A stretch of 32,561 nt of DNA from Sphingomonadales bacterium (GCA_016872125.1 VHBD01000002.1:1-32561); one strand, 5' to 3'. Shown: positions 17,417 through 26,317, counted from the first letter of the stretch. The notes: a model not told the origin generated them from the sequence alone. A program made the numbers and translations.

Positions 17417-18571
17417 TCAAAAAATATTCGACGGAGGCTGGCGCCATCGATCCAAAACACCCGCAAAATCCGATGGGTAGCCTGCATCAAAAAGCAGAAA
17501 ACGTCCATCATCCGGATGACGAAAGCCCAGGGTTTTGGCATGCAAGGCCATGCGCGGCATGATCGCCATGCAGTCTTCTACGAATTTCAGGTAGGCTCCT
17601 TGGTTACCACCTTTCAGCACCTTATCACCGCCGTAAACCACATCATAGAATATGGGATGACCGTGCATGGAACTGTGCACCCGAATTTGATGGGTTCTAC
17701 CGGTTTCCAAACGATACTCCATCAAACTGACCGGCCCCAGAGCCTCCAAGCGTCTAAAATGGGTTACGGCAGCCTTCCCTTTGCTTCCATCCGCATAGCC
17801 TTTCATTCGCTGACGATCACGAGGATCCCGGTCAATATGGGCCCTGTAGGTGCCTTCTTCCTCCGGGCAACCCCACACCAGGGCACGATAGGTCCTTTGA
17901 ATACTGTGATCAAAAAATTGTTTGGCCAAATGCGTCATCGCCCAATCTGTTTTGGCGATCACCAACAATCCAGAGGTGTCTTTGTCAATGCGATGGACCA
18001 GGCCCGGTCGAATTTCAGCCCCTTTGGCCAAGGCCTTGCCTGCATGTTGCGAGGAAGACTTATGCATTTCATCCTCCCCATGTGAATACTCCTTCTCAGA
18101 AAGCTCCGCGGGGTAACGGCTCAGGGGAAGTTGAGCCAGATAATGTACCAGCGCATTGACCAAAGTACCGCTGTGATGACCGTGACCAGGGTGCACCACC
18201 ATCCCCGGAGGCTTCTGCAAAACCAACAAGGTATCATCCTCATAATCAATGTGAAGAGGAATGTCTTCCGGAGCGATGCCTTTCTCCCGTGGCGGATGCG
18301 ATAAGACCAACTGAAGAAGATCTCCGGGCTTGACCTTGTAGCTTGATTTAACGGCTGCACCGTTGACCAGCAAAGAACCCGCCTTAATAGCATTTTGAAT
18401 TCGATTGCGCGAAACATGGGCCATGCGAATATCCAAAAAACGATCAATCCGCATAGGCGCCTGCCCTGCATCGATGCACAAACGGTAGTGTTCAAACAAG
18501 TCGTCTTGCTGACCGTCCTCCTCCATTAAGTGGGCGAATGCTTGTTCCTCCATCTTATTCATTCGTAACAT
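17417..18571 (-). CDS. rluD: RluD-type 23S rRNA pseudouridine synthase
   Basis: RluA-family enzyme with an N-terminal S4 RNA-binding domain (about residues 38-92, MRIDRFLDIRMAHVSRNRIQNAI) and a catalytic domain. The catalytic Asp196 is in LVHRIDKDTSGL; later motifs are ETGRTHQIRVH and PRMALHAKTLGF. Members of this type modify helix 69 of 23S rRNA or related sites; the exact target is inferred. A charged, low-complexity stretch at about 152-186 (SRYPAELSEKEYSHGEDEMH and on) expands the linker before the HRID motif. Three ATGs near the start (18571, 18562, 18553) are possible; the first two overlap the end of tilS, and the third begins two bases after it. Confidence 0.92.
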   Translation of the reverse strand: MLRMNKMEEQAFAHLMEEDGQQDDLFEHYRLCIDAGQAPMRIDRFLDIRMAHVSRNRIQNAIKAGSLLVNGAAVKSSYKVKPGDLLQLVLSHPPREKGIAPEDIPLHIDYEDDTLLVLQKPPGMVVHPGHGHHSGTLVNALVHYLAQLPLSRYPAELSEKEYSHGEDEMHKSSSQHAGKALAKGAEIRPGLVHRIDKDTSGLLVIAKTDWAMTHLAKQFFDHSIQRTYRALVWGCPEEEGTYRAHIDRDPRDRQRMKGYADGSKGKAAVTHFRRLEALGPVSLMEYRLETGRTHQIRVHSSMHGHPIFYDVVYGGDKVLKGGNQGAYLKFVEDCMAIMPRMALHAKTLGFRHPDDGRFLLFDAGYPSDFAGVLDRWRQPPSNIF

Positions 18572-19922
18572 AATTCACTACGGCCTTCCATTCCCATTCC
18601 AGGGCGCCATCACCTTCCTCCATTTCCCAGCGATTGTTCCTGGACGGCAATGGACATCCGACGACGATCCCACGATTACAAATCACCGGCCAGGTATCTT
18701 TAAAGGGTCTTTCCACCCGATTTTCCTGCAAAAGGTCCGATACCAATTTGCTATGACCTCCTGGCAGCGTGCAGCGATCTCCAGGCTTCCAAGGCCGAAG
18801 ATTCCAACCCCTCGCTACCCAGAAACTCCAATCCGATGCGGCCTCGAATCCACTGTGAACCGTAAATTGATGCCCAAGCTTGGCATAGACCTTCCAAACC
18901 TCGCTGTGGAATTCCTGCGACTTGCTTGCTTGCAACCAATTTGCTTCGGTCGGGATACCTTCAAAATAACACAAAGCATTCCGTTGCCGAAAGACCTGAC
19001 CCTTCCCACAAGGTAAGGTCTTGCCCACCGACAAATCCCAAGCCTGCGCAAGGCAATTTTCTTGAGTATAATTGGCCCCCATCGATCTCCATAAATTACG
19101 GGCATAAACTGACCCATACTCAATGTCGCGGCTTTCTTGGCTCAATCGTAACACATAACCCCAATACGGGTCCTGAATGGATATTGCATAGGGATCTAAA
19201 TTTCTCTTGGAATATTCCGCAACCAAGGCATGGCTCTCCTTAATCTGACTACTTGCACGTTGACAACTCTGCACCCAGCCCGGAAATCGGGCCTCAAGCA
19301 AAGGAGCCACAAGGTTCCGCAGATAATTACGGTCATAGGCCGTCGAATCGTTGCTCGCATCATGCCTGAATCGTATGGCCTTGTCCTGGGCGTAGGCTTC
19401 CAACACGGACGGCATAAGCTCCAACCAGGGTCGCCATAGTTCCCTGTTGGATTGCAATCCGCTCAGCCTATGTAGGTTACGGCCCTTGAGGAGGGCAAGC
19501 AGCACCGTTTCGGCCTGATCCATCGCATGATGGGCCGTGGCCACGATGGCAGAGGCGTATTTCCCTCCCGGGGCGGACAATTCACGCAATGCATGGTATC
19601 GAAAACGACGTGCCGCATCTTGCAGGTTCCCTCCCTGTCGTTGAAGTTCCTTTTTCCAATCTTTGGGAACGCTAAGTAATTCCAGCATCAAACCGTGTTG
19701 AGCGGCAAGTTCGGACACCAACAGCGCATCTTGATTGGAATCCTCTTCCCGAAGCATATAATTGCAATGAAACAAAACAGGCCGTATCCCGGCCTCTAAC
19801 ATCGCATGCAGCAAGGTCACGGAATCCCGCCCTCCGCTGATACTCAACAAAACCGAACGGCGAAGCGGCCATTCCCCCATGGCATGGAGTTGACTGCGGA
19901 GGCGTTCGGCGAGAAAATGCAA
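18555..19922 (-). CDS. tilS: tRNA(Ile)-lysidine synthetase
   Basis: TilS attaches lysine to C34 of the CAU-anticodon tRNA-Ile so that it reads AUA. The ATP-pyrophosphatase PP-loop is SGGRDS (29-34), followed by HCNYMLREEDSNQD, ATAHHAMDQAETVLLALLKG and RHDASNDSTAYDRNYLRNLVAPLLE, all standard for the family. The ~150-residue C-terminal part is divergent, as usual, and ends with a TilS-C-like segment (NLRPWKPGDRC). The start appears to be TTG at 19922: it gives the usual ~28 residues before the PP-loop, whereas the first ATG (19880) leaves only 14. It lies four bases after mdh and overlaps or abuts rluD. Confidence 0.94.
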   Translation of the reverse strand: MHFLAERLRSQLHAMGEWPLRRSVLLSISGGRDSVTLLHAMLEAGIRPVLFHCNYMLREEDSNQDALLVSELAAQHGLMLELLSVPKDWKKELQRQGGNLQDAARRFRYHALRELSAPGGKYASAIVATAHHAMDQAETVLLALLKGRNLHRLSGLQSNRELWRPWLELMPSVLEAYAQDKAIRFRHDASNDSTAYDRNYLRNLVAPLLEARFPGWVQSCQRASSQIKESHALVAEYSKRNLDPYAISIQDPYWGYVLRLSQESRDIEYGSVYARNLWRSMGANYTQENCLAQAWDLSVGKTLPCGKGQVFRQRNALCYFEGIPTEANWLQASKSQEFHSEVWKVYAKLGHQFTVHSGFEAASDWSFWVARGWNLRPWKPGDRCTLPGGHSKLVSDLLQENRVERPFKDTWPVICNRGIVVGCPLPSRNNRWEMEEGDGALEWEWKAVVNYVTNE

Positions 19923-19926
19923 AGGT

Positions 19927-20856
19927 TTAATTCATGCGATCCAAAACCCCCATGACATCGCGCACCGCGATGGCGGAATCGCTGACCAAAGCCATTTCGG
20001 CTTCGTTCAGTTGCAGTTCAATGATCTCCTCGATACCACGACGACCCAGCTTAACCGGTGCGCCCATGTAAATATCCTTCAATCCGTATTGACCTGTTAG
20101 CCAGGCACAAACAGGAACAATGCGTTTCTGATCCCTGACGATGGCCTCCACCATTTGCGCAGCTGCAGCACCAGGCGCATACCATGCCGAGGTCCCCAGC
20201 AGGTTGACTATTTCGCCACCACCCTTCTTGGTTCTGTCGATAATGGCCTCCAATTGATCCGGTGCAATCAGTTCCGTCACGGGAATCCCCCCAACGGTGG
20301 TATAGCGTGGCAACGGAACCATGGTATCCCCATGGCCACCCATAAGAACGGCTTGAATGTCTTTGGGTGAACAATCCAAAGCCTCCGCCAAGAATGCCCG
20401 GTAACGGGCGGTATCCAGAATGCCTGCCATACCGAAGACCCTGGATGAATCAATCTTGGCCGTCAAGTATGCGCAATAGGTCATGACATCCAACGGATTG
20501 GAGACCACGACCAAAATCGTATCCGGGGAATAGTGCATGATCTGCTCGGTGACCGTGCGCACAATGCCCGCGTTGGTTGAAATCAAATCGTCACGGCTCA
20601 TCCCGGGCTTGCGCGGGATACCGGAGGTGATCACGACCACATTACTGCCCGCGGTTTTGGAATAATCGTTGGTGGAGCCTACCGTGCGGGTATCGTACAA
20701 ATGAATCGGGGCGGTTTGCCAAATATCGAGGGCCTTGCCTTCCGCAAAATTCTCTTTGATGTCCAAAAGCACGACTTCGTTGGCAAGTTCACGATGGGCG
20801 ATGGCATCAGCACAGGTGGCACCAACATTTCCGGCACCTACAACGGTAATTTTCAT
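19927..20856 (-). CDS. mdh: Malate dehydrogenase
   Basis: NAD-dependent TCA-cycle enzyme interconverting malate and oxaloacetate. From the ATG at 20856 it has 309 residues, the LDH-like MDH length. The Rossmann motif is GAGNVG (7-12) with Asp32 at the end of the second strand, typical for NAD. Substrate arginines lie in GIPRKPGMSRDDL (Arg82, Arg88), and the catalytic His175 is in GGHGDTMVP. The frame extends upstream to a TTG at 20871, but the ATG matches the family N-terminus MKITVVGAGNVG. It is the first gene of the minus-strand group leading to tilS and rluD and diverges from the first metalloprotease gene. Confidence 0.96.
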   Translation of the reverse strand: MKITVVGAGNVGATCADAIAHRELANEVVLLDIKENFAEGKALDIWQTAPIHLYDTRTVGSTNDYSKTAGSNVVVITSGIPRKPGMSRDDLISTNAGIVRTVTEQIMHYSPDTILVVVSNPLDVMTYCAYLTAKIDSSRVFGMAGILDTARYRAFLAEALDCSPKDIQAVLMGGHGDTMVPLPRYTTVGGIPVTELIAPDQLEAIIDRTKKGGGEIVNLLGTSAWYAPGAAAAQMVEAIVRDQKRIVPVCAWLTGQYGLKDIYMGAPVKLGRRGIEEIIELQLNEAEMALVSDSAIAVRDVMGVLDRMN

Positions 20857-20897
20857 GGGGGAGTGGGTCAAAGATGTTAAAGGGAAAATTTTTCGAT

Positions 20898-20905
20898 CAA
20901 AATTA
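20898..20905 (-). promoter_or_regulatory. Candidate -7 element for mdh
   Basis: On the minus strand this reads TAATTTTG and fits the Bacteroidota -7 consensus TAnnTTTG, about 42 bases upstream of the mdh ATG. No well-spaced -33 TTTG is visible, so the call is tentative. Confidence 0.35.
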
Positions 20906-20959
20906 AGACCAAGCAGGATTTTTTAATGAATTTGGGCCAATTCAATCCCGATTTCAAGG

Positions 20960-20967
20960 TATTTTTG
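20960..20967 (+). promoter_or_regulatory. Candidate -7 element for the metalloprotease array
   Basis: TATTTTTG matches TAnnTTTG about 40 bases upstream of the ATG at 21008. A TTTG at 20931-20934 is 25 bases further upstream, slightly too far for the usual -33 spacing. The 151-base region 20857-21007 between mdh and this gene is A/T-rich and is the only evident promoter region for the three tandem genes. Confidence 0.4.
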
Positions 20968-21007
20968 TCGGTATTCGTTTTTTTTCTTTCCCCTAAAACC
21001 CTTTCCC

Positions 21008-22585
21008 ATGTTCCGTAATTGCACCGCCACAATGGCCCTACTTATCTTGGGCTTGATCGTAGGAAGGAATCCATTGCACGCTCAAACCGCTACCGGTGAC
21101 GGTTACTGCGGATCAGGCAACGCCCCTTCCACCACCCTTCAATGGATTGAAAGCCTCAGGGCCAACGGTGTCTTGGATGAATTCGCCACCGAACAGGTGC
21201 AGAATACGATTTTTCTACCCATCAAGGCGCATTTTATAGGCAATGACCAAGGGGTTGGGCGTTATACCCTCGCTCTATTATCCCAAAACCTTTGTGAATT
21301 GAACGAGCATTACCGCACCACCGGGATTCAGTTTTTCTTGAGGGGGGATATCAATTACATCAATTCTTCGGCCTGGTACGACCTTCCAAGCTTTGCAACG
21401 GCGGGAACCATCAACAATTTGCATAATGTCACTAGGGTCATTAACGTTTATTTCTGCAACTTATCGGCTTTGTCGCTTTGCGGCTTTGCGAACTTTCCGG
21501 GTACGGGAGAACCTCTATCCACTTTTCGTCAGGGAGCTATTTATTTAAGCATCGGTTGCAGCGGCGCTGGGAATTCCACCTGGGCCCACGAAATGGGACA
21601 TTTCCTTAGCCTACCCCACCCCTTTCAAACCACCAGCGATGCGCCTGCAGCAGCTGGCGCTGAGCGAGTTACCCGATTAGCCAACGAGGTGGCCCCTAGG
21701 CTCCCCGCCAATTGCGCCACCGCCGGCGATCGCTTCTGCGATACCCCTGCAGATTTTCGTCCGGACCGCTGGAACTGCCCTGGCACCAACGGCTCGGTTC
21801 GGGATATCAACAACGATTTGTTCAATCCGGTAGGGCGCTATTACATGAGTTATGCAGACGATGCTTGCCAAGATTCTTTTTCCGTGCAGCAGAAGGCAGC
21901 CATGCGGTCCACCGTCAGCGTAGTGAATGGTCAGGCTGGTCCACGTTTGTACCTCACCTCCCCCCCCATTGCCACCTACGATACCATCCTTAACAGCCGG
22001 CCAACGCATTTGCATCCTGCCAACAACAGCATCAACAATGTGCCTAACTTGACCTTCCGTTGGAACAAGGTCCCCGGTGCTACCATGTATTTGCTACGAA
22101 TCAGCCGCCTTTTCACCTTTACGGGAACCCTGATCGAAGACCGTATTGTTTACGACACCACCTACCAATACACAGGGACGGCCATCAACCCTAACGTGGA
22201 TTACTACTGGTCCCTCAAAGCCATCAACCATAAGGTTACCTGCGGAAATTACTCGGCATCTAGCGCCGGGAACTATTGGAAATTTAGGACCGTGGGTGTT
22301 GCCGGGACCCAGAATCCGGCCAATTCAGGGGAGTTTAGCCTTTATCCCAACCCCATGGATGGGGCTAACGGATGGATACACCTGGATCCCTCCTACGGCG
22401 ATGGACAAAGCACCTTGGTAGAATGGATCGACGCCACTGGCAGAATCATCCACCGTCAAACCTTGGAAGGATCCGGAGCGCATGCGGTGGCTTTGAACAA
22501 AGGAACGATCCCAGCGGGCCTGTATCAAGTACGACTTAATAACAAAGCTTTTGGAAACAGAACGAGCCGTTGGATTGTTCAATAA
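21008..22585 (+). CDS. M43-like (pappalysin) zinc metalloprotease with T9SS sorting domain, copy 1
   Basis: A 525-residue secreted protein. The signal peptide ends at LHA-Q (residue 25). The metalloprotease domain has the zinc motif HEMGHFLSLPH (194-204) with catalytic Glu195, a Met-turn YYMSY (Met280) and the conserved segment NCATAGDRFCDTPAD, all typical of M43 pappalysins. After it come a fibronectin-type-III-like domain (~335-435, with FRWNKVPGATMYLLRIS) and a T9SS type A tail starting FSLYPNPMDG and ending RWIVQ. The protein should cross the outer membrane by T9SS and be released or anchored at the surface. The Gly of HExxHxxGxxH is Ser here. Substrates are unknown. It is the first of three tandem paralogues. 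Confidence 0.9.
   Translation: MFRNCTATMALLILGLIVGRNPLHAQTATGDGYCGSGNAPSTTLQWIESLRANGVLDEFATEQVQNTIFLPIKAHFIGNDQGVGRYTLALLSQNLCELNEHYRTTGIQFFLRGDINYINSSAWYDLPSFATAGTINNLHNVTRVINVYFCNLSALSLCGFANFPGTGEPLSTFRQGAIYLSIGCSGAGNSTWAHEMGHFLSLPHPFQTTSDAPAAAGAERVTRLANEVAPRLPANCATAGDRFCDTPADFRPDRWNCPGTNGSVRDINNDLFNPVGRYYMSYADDACQDSFSVQQKAAMRSTVSVVNGQAGPRLYLTSPPIATYDTILNSRPTHLHPANNSINNVPNLTFRWNKVPGATMYLLRISRLFTFTGTLIEDRIVYDTTYQYTGTAINPNVDYYWSLKAINHKVTCGNYSASSAGNYWKFRTVGVAGTQNPANSGEFSLYPNPMDGANGWIHLDPSYGDGQSTLVEWIDATGRIIHRQTLEGSGAHAVALNKGTIPAGLYQVRLNNKAFGNRTSRWIVQ
21731..21756 (+). repeat. 26-base block identical between metalloprotease copies 1 and 3
   Basis: This stretch, coding for RFCDTPADF, is identical to 24933-24958. 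The first 17 bases are also identical in copy 2 (23320-23336). It marks the common origin of the three genes, and perhaps gene conversion, although the encoded residues are also under protein-level constraint. Confidence 0.6.
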
Positions 22586-22605
22586 CCCAACATAAGTTCA
22601 TCCTC

Positions 22606-24132
22606 TTGAGAAACCTCCTTTTTTCGGCTAAATCGGCCATTCGGCTAGGTATCTTCATCCTTATAGGGGTTATTCAAGGCCTGCCATGGACAGCTCAAGC
22701 CCAGGAATGCGGTACCGGACCAACCCCAGCAAGTCATTTGTCCTACCTGGAGTCGTTAATTCCCCATTATCAAGCCCAAACTGAGGATACCAATTGGATT
22801 AGGCTTCCTGTAACGGCCCATGTTGTTCGCAGCAGCTCAGGCTTCGGGGGTATGACGGAGACCGCTGTTTATGCCACGATTTGTAACCTTAACGAAAGGT
22901 TTGCCTCGGGCCAGGTATCTTTTTACCTCAGTGAGCGCGTTCGCTTTATTAACAACACCGCTTATTACGGGGCAACCACCTACGGCCCCTTAAGCACGAT
23001 GATTGATCAGGAAAATATCCCTAGAACCATCAATATCTATTATACCGATTTATCCGGCATGGGGCTTTGCGGGTTTGCTTATTATCCACTTAGCGGACCA
23101 GGAGGCTTCCAAAACGACGGCGCCATCGTCATGTCTTTCGGATGCTCCCAACCCAATGGGACCACCCTTGCCCACGAAATGGGACACTACCTGAGTCTGC
23201 CGCATACCTTTGATCAGACCTCCAACAATCCCTTGGACCCGAACGATGCTGAAAGGGTCACTAGGAATTTCAATGAGGTTGCTCCTAGGCTTTCGGCCAA
23301 TTGTTTCACCGCCGGGGATCGCTTCTGCGATACCCCATCCGACTTCATCGCGGGCCGTTGGTCTTGCCCATCATCACGCACCGCTCTGGATTTGAACAGT
23401 GATGTTATGAAACCGGACTCTTCGTATTACATGTCGTATTCCAACGACAATTGCATGTCCCGATTCAGTGAACAGCAGATGACCGCCATGCGGGCTACCG
23501 TCAACAGCACCAATGCGCCCAGGGGATACCTCACTTTGAATCCTTACCCGAATTTCCCGGCCATCACCAGCTACCCCGCCAAATTCTTCCCTCAGATCAC
23601 CGATACAGTTGTTCCTAACAATGCTCTTTTTCGGTGGGCCCCCATCAACGGTGCCTCGCTTTATCAAATCAAAATCTTTCAATTCAATGTCAATGTTTTT
23701 GACACCCTTGTGGAGGACACCTTCTACCATGCCTTGGGGAACAGACTGAGGGGGATGAGGCAATACAGCTGGATTGTCCGAGGGATAAACGGAGGCAATT
23801 TGTGCACGCCGTTTTCTCCAAGGGATAGCTTCTCTACTTCAACCTATTTCTTTGCGGGCGTGAACGATGCGCTGAACACCTCAAAACCTTTGGTTTACCC
23901 AACAGCTTTGGCCGCAGGAGATCTGCTCACCTTGGAGGGCCTGCAAGCAGGCACGCCCATCCTCCTTATCCTGCGTGATCCATTGGGACGCAGCGTTTGG
24001 ACCTTCCAGGACTTCAACGAGGACGAAGGGCGCTTGGTCAAAGTACCGGGGGATCTTCCCTACGGCCATTATCTTTTAACCTGCACCCAAGCCGGCAAAG
24101 GATACGCCTACCGAATACTCCTTAAACCGTAG
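22606..24132 (+). CDS. M43-like zinc metalloprotease with T9SS sorting domain, copy 2
   Basis: Paralogue of its neighbours, about 508 residues. No ATG occurs before the signal peptide. I choose TTG at 22606, which gives a normal signal sequence (MRNLLFSAKSAIRLG, cleavage near AQA-Q, residue 32) and a 20-base gap after copy 1. A TTG at 22570 would overlap copy 1. The zinc motif is HEMGHYLSLPH (190-200) with Glu191, the Met-turn is YYMSY (Met276), and FTAGDRFCDTPSDF follows the active site. A fibronectin-like domain (FRWAPINGASLYQIKIF) and a degenerate T9SS tail (LVYPTALAAGD through YRILLKP) complete it. The motif Gly is replaced by Ser. Confidence 0.87.
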   Translation: MRNLLFSAKSAIRLGIFILIGVIQGLPWTAQAQECGTGPTPASHLSYLESLIPHYQAQTEDTNWIRLPVTAHVVRSSSGFGGMTETAVYATICNLNERFASGQVSFYLSERVRFINNTAYYGATTYGPLSTMIDQENIPRTINIYYTDLSGMGLCGFAYYPLSGPGGFQNDGAIVMSFGCSQPNGTTLAHEMGHYLSLPHTFDQTSNNPLDPNDAERVTRNFNEVAPRLSANCFTAGDRFCDTPSDFIAGRWSCPSSRTALDLNSDVMKPDSSYYMSYSNDNCMSRFSEQQMTAMRATVNSTNAPRGYLTLNPYPNFPAITSYPAKFFPQITDTVVPNNALFRWAPINGASLYQIKIFQFNVNVFDTLVEDTFYHALGNRLRGMRQYSWIVRGINGGNLCTPFSPRDSFSTSTYFFAGVNDALNTSKPLVYPTALAAGDLLTLEGLQAGTPILLILRDPLGRSVWTFQDFNEDEGRLVKVPGDLPYGHYLLTCTQAGKGYAYRILLKP

Positions 24133-24182
24133 CCATTGACCTGAACCGGCATTCCGGCAAGCCCTGATTGAACCAACTCAGC

Positions 24183-25760
24183 ATGAACCCATTTAAAATT
24201 ATTTTGGAGAAATCTATCCAAAGACTGCTTCTGGTTTTGGGCTTAAGCTGGTCTTTCTCCGTATCCTCCGACGCCCAGGTTTTGTCACCAGGAACCTGCG
24301 GTACAGCATCTCCTGATCCAGAGCACCTCTCCTACCTCGAAGCGATTGGCGAAGCCTACCGTAACGGTCTGGACATGAGCATCACGCGCAGAGATTCCGG
24401 CGGACTGTCCCGCATTTACATTCCATTCAAAGCCCATATTGTTCGGGCGCCGGGCAGTAACAATTATATGCAGGTACCTGCGCTATTGACGACCCTATGT
24501 GAACTTAATCAAAAGTATCGTGCTTCCGGGATACAGTTTTACCTCAAGGATTTACCGAATTACATCTTTGATGGTAGTCTGTATTACCATACCGGCTGGA
24601 CCCAAGGAAATACCCAGATGACCACCTACAACATGTCCAGGGTGGTGAATGTACACTTTGTAGATTTGTCCGCCATGGGATTGTGCGGCTATGCCACCTT
24701 CCCTGGATCAGGAGCAGGCACCACCCTGAGGCAAGGTGGTTTGATGATGAGCGTTCCTTGTTCGCAACCCGGTAACACCACATTGGCTCACGAAATGGGG
24801 CATTACCTCGCCCTGCCCCATCCCTTTGAGGGAACAAGCCCTCAACCTCAAGGGGTTTTTGCCGAAAGGGTCACCCGTAACACGAACGAACCAGCACCAA
24901 GATTGAATTCCAATTGCGCTACGGCCGGTGACCGCTTCTGCGATACCCCTGCAGATTTCATTGGCAACCGCTGGCCCTGCAACGGTGCCGCCCCCCAAGA
25001 TACCGATATTAACGGGGATGCTTTCCGCCCGGATGCAACCTTGTTCATGTCGTATTCGAATGACAATTGCCAGAACAAATTTTCGGCAGAACAAATGAAT
25101 GTTATGCGTTACACCCTCACCGGGACCAGCGGTGGTAACGGGCCTCGCTCTTACCTTTTGTTACCACCAATGCCTGCCTATGATTCGGTGCGCAGCAGCA
25201 CCTCTTTGATCGAGCCTGCTGCAGGTGCTCCTGCTTCTCCAGCAAATTGGGTGTATTTCAAATGGACCGCGGCGCCGAATGCAACCATGTATTATGTGCG
25301 GGTTGTCCGTGGAATCACCTTAATGTTTGAGCGTTGGGTCAGCGATACCAGCTTGCTCTATACAGGTCCTGACCTTGCCTCCAACGGTAATTACTCCGTC
25401 ACCGTTCGGCCATTTAACCCCGCATCCACCTGTGCTCCCTCCTCACCCAGCCGTTCATTTACCACCACAACCCCATTTGGGCTTTCGTCCTCCGGTTTGA
25501 TCGATCAGCATTTTCGAATTTACCCTACGGTGCTGCGTCAGAGCGAACCCTTGTTTTGTCAATTTTCCGAGGCTACCGTGGGCATAGACGCTATGGAAAT
25601 CACGGTCCGCACGATGCAAGGACAAGCTGTTTACCAACACCGCATTATGGACGCTCAAGCTTTGCAGACAATCGCCACCGAAAAGCTATCCCCCGGAATC
25701 TACACCTTGGAAGCCCACGCAGGGCGTTGGACCAAAGCGATCAAAATTATCGTTCAATAG
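24183..25760 (+). CDS. M43-like zinc metalloprotease with T9SS sorting domain, copy 3
   Basis: Paralogue of 525 residues from the ATG at 24183; a TTG at 24168 would only add five residues before the signal peptide. The signal peptide ends near SDA-Q (residue 31). The zinc motif is HEMGHYLALPH (203-213) with Glu204, here with Ala in place of the usual Gly, and the Met-turn is FMSYS (Met289). CATAGDRFCDTPADF is identical in protein to copy 1. A fibronectin-like domain (FKWTAAPNATMYYVRVV) precedes a T9SS type A tail (FRIYPTVLRQSEP through KIIVQ). The gene follows copy 2 after 50 bases and ends 11 bases before the stop of the convergent reductase gene. Confidence 0.9.
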   Translation: MNPFKIILEKSIQRLLLVLGLSWSFSVSSDAQVLSPGTCGTASPDPEHLSYLEAIGEAYRNGLDMSITRRDSGGLSRIYIPFKAHIVRAPGSNNYMQVPALLTTLCELNQKYRASGIQFYLKDLPNYIFDGSLYYHTGWTQGNTQMTTYNMSRVVNVHFVDLSAMGLCGYATFPGSGAGTTLRQGGLMMSVPCSQPGNTTLAHEMGHYLALPHPFEGTSPQPQGVFAERVTRNTNEPAPRLNSNCATAGDRFCDTPADFIGNRWPCNGAAPQDTDINGDAFRPDATLFMSYSNDNCQNKFSAEQMNVMRYTLTGTSGGNGPRSYLLLPPMPAYDSVRSSTSLIEPAAGAPASPANWVYFKWTAAPNATMYYVRVVRGITLMFERWVSDTSLLYTGPDLASNGNYSVTVRPFNPASTCAPSSPSRSFTTTTPFGLSSSGLIDQHFRIYPTVLRQSEPLFCQFSEATVGIDAMEITVRTMQGQAVYQHRIMDAQALQTIATEKLSPGIYTLEAHAGRWTKAIKIIVQ

Positions 25761-25771
25761 TTCAAGGGATC

Positions 25772-26317
25772 TCACATCCCCACCGTCTGCTTGACGTGCT
25801 CTTCGAAGAGATTTTGGTAGTTGGGATTGCTGAAATGTTGACCATCCCAATGTTTGTTGATCTCAATAAACCTAGGCCGCAGGGCCAGGGTGGTTACTCC
25901 GGCATAGTTTAACACATCACCGAAATGCGACATGGCCAAAGCAGCGCCTTGGGTACCATCGCTAATTCCAATCATGGATGCCTTTTTGCCTCGAAGACTT
26001 AGCGGGAACTGAAGTGCATCAACAAAGCACTTGAGGATTCCTGGAAACGACCCGTTGTATTCTGGTATTACAAAAACAAATTTATCAGCAGCATTGACCT
26101 TGGACTGCCAACGGGCCCAGTCAGGATGGGAACTACGATCTTTTTGATAAAGAACGGCGTTCAAAAAATCAAGAGGTAATTCTTTCAAATCCAAGAGCTC
26201 GCTGGAGCATCCATGATTCTGCTGAAGCATTTCCCTGTAAAGGGCAACAATCTGGGCGGTCGTGGAATCGACTCTGCTCGTGGTGGAAACCACCGCAATA
26301 GAAGAAATTTGGCTCAT
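25772..26317 (-). CDS. NAD(P)H-dependent FMN reductase family protein
   Basis: A 181-residue flavodoxin-fold protein. The FMN-binding signature is VFVIPEYNGSFPGILKCFVDAL (PEYNGSFPG at 85-93), and GKKASMIGISDGTQGA follows on the next strand, as in the NADPH-dependent FMN reductase/azoreductase family. Such proteins reduce quinones, flavins, azo compounds or metal ions; the substrate is not known. It lies 72 bases downstream of clpX in the same direction, so it may be read from the clp transcript, but its role is not obviously connected with proteolysis. Confidence 0.88.
   Translation of the reverse strand: MSQISSIAVVSTTSRVDSTTAQIVALYREMLQQNHGCSSELLDLKELPLDFLNAVLYQKDRSSHPDWARWQSKVNAADKFVFVIPEYNGSFPGILKCFVDALQFPLSLRGKKASMIGISDGTQGAALAMSHFGDVLNYAGVTTLALRPRFIEINKHWDGQHFSNPNYQNLFEEHVKQTVGM

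Noticed and set aside
17358..17447. Extended start of the histidine phosphatase
   Set aside because: It overlaps the end of rluD, and the family start is right before LLYLLRHG at 17357.
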